This document shows positions 63,730 through 64,000 of a stretch of 64,000 bases of DNA, piece after piece; within the stretch, counting starts at the first letter, position 1; each line of letters begins with the position of its first letter. The notes beneath the pieces are model-generated. The model did no database searches. It had not been told where the DNA came from and worked only from the letters and a program-made list of their open reading frames with translations. Position numbers and translations under genes: made by a program. This stretch comes from Mesorhizobium sp. B2-1-8 (GTDB lineage Bacteria > Pseudomonadota > Alphaproteobacteria > Rhizobiales > Rhizobiaceae): contig NZ_CP083952.1 of NCBI RefSeq assembly GCF_006442545.2, positions 1,302,001 to 1,366,000 of the forward strand. Direction: 5' to 3'.

Positions 63730-64000
63730 TCAGAGAGCCTCCACACACATGGCGACGCCCATGCCGCCGCCGATGCATAGGGTGGCGAGACCCTTCTTGG
63801 CGCCGCGTCGGCGCATCTCGAAGACCAGCGTGTTGAAGATGCGGGCGCCCGAGGCGCCGATCGGGTGGCCGATGGCGATGGCGCCGCCATTGACGTTGAC
63901 GATCGAGGGATCCCAGCCCATGTCTTTGTTGACGGCGCAGGCCTGTGCGGCGAACGCCTCGTTGGCCTCGACAAGGTCGAGATCCCCTGCCGACCAGCCG
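63730..64000 (-). CDS. phaA: Acetyl-CoA acetyltransferase PhaA (C-terminal part, truncated by window)
   Basis: The last 89 residues of a thiolase; the gene continues beyond the right edge. Visible are [10 protein letters not shown], the catalytic histidine motif [16 protein letters not shown] and the catalytic cysteine motif [10 protein letters not shown] near the C-terminus. It condenses two acetyl-CoA, the first step of polyhydroxybutyrate synthesis, and precedes phaB. Confidence 0.95.
   Translation of the reverse strand, partial: GWSAGDLDLVEANEAFAAQACAVNKDMGWDPSIVNVNGGAIAIGHPIGASGARIFNTLVFEMRRRGAKKGLATLCIGGGMGVAMCVEAL

Overview
The window is about 64 kb of GC-rich (roughly 63-65%) alphaproteobacterial chromosome. 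It looks most like Mesorhizobium or a close Rhizobiales relative. Reasons are the gene order ruvC-ruvA-ruvB / ybgC-tolQ-tolR-tolA-tolB-pal-cpoB-tilS-ftsH-glmM, a serC-serA pair behind a serC-type leader, TTAA-N7-TTAA (CtrA-type) boxes, an RpoH-type sigma factor, Omp25/31-like barrels, a helicase-S4-fdxA-carD block and a phaA-phaB pair. Nearly every base is core genome. I found no prophage, transposase, CRISPR array, rRNA or tRNA.

Layout. 1-9.5 kb: the end of an exporter ABC protein, an M32 carboxypeptidase, small membrane and secreted proteins, a MotA-like/OmpA-like pair, a hemolysin III homologue, an inositol-monophosphatase-like enzyme, EF-P and a Sel1-repeat protein. 9.5-14.8 kb: a divergent ThiE-like protein, an EamA transporter facing an Lrp-type regulator, a methyltransferase and membrane proteins. 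14.8-19.8 kb: a probable small RNA, a DUF1465 protein with an upstream CtrA box, ruvCAB interrupted by an AbrB/PIN toxin-antitoxin pair, and a metallophosphoesterase. 19.8-34.6 kb: a GH5 hydrolase, the complete Tol-Pal cluster, tilS, ftsH, then an inserted segment with two cysteine-repeat secreted proteins and a mosaic of palindromic repeats, then glmM. 34.6-41.3 kb: two outer-membrane barrels, each behind a CtrA box, serC-serA, and a second EamA transporter. 41.4-47.7 kb: purA, a large Pro/Ala-rich membrane protein, ccdA-ccdB, an ABC-F ATPase and thiamine pyrophosphokinase. 47.8-56.8 kb: a TPP riboswitch and thiBPQ, an M48 lipoprotein, rpoH, and a polar amino-acid ABC transporter. 56.8-64 kb, all on the minus strand: carD, fdxA, an S4 protein, a SUV3-like helicase, an AT-rich region with three phased DnaA-box-like 9-mers, then phaB and the end of phaA.

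How the parts fit. Envelope maintenance dominates: Tol-Pal with its thioesterase and CpoB, FtsH, GlmM, M48 and the OmpA-like partner. DNA repair (RuvABC), thiamine salvage (riboswitch, ThiBPQ, pyrophosphokinase), serine synthesis, and stress or growth control (RpoH, CarD, candidate sRNA) fill most of the rest. The accessory elements are small: two toxin-antitoxin pairs, a four-copy dispersed palindrome and the ftsH-glmM insertion.

The most interesting items are the CX25C/CX28C repeat proteins between ftsH and glmM, the toxin-antitoxin pair embedded in ruvCAB, the candidate small RNA at about 14.86-14.96 kb, and the DnaA-box array near 62.7 kb. All family names come from reading motifs by eye; no database search was run.
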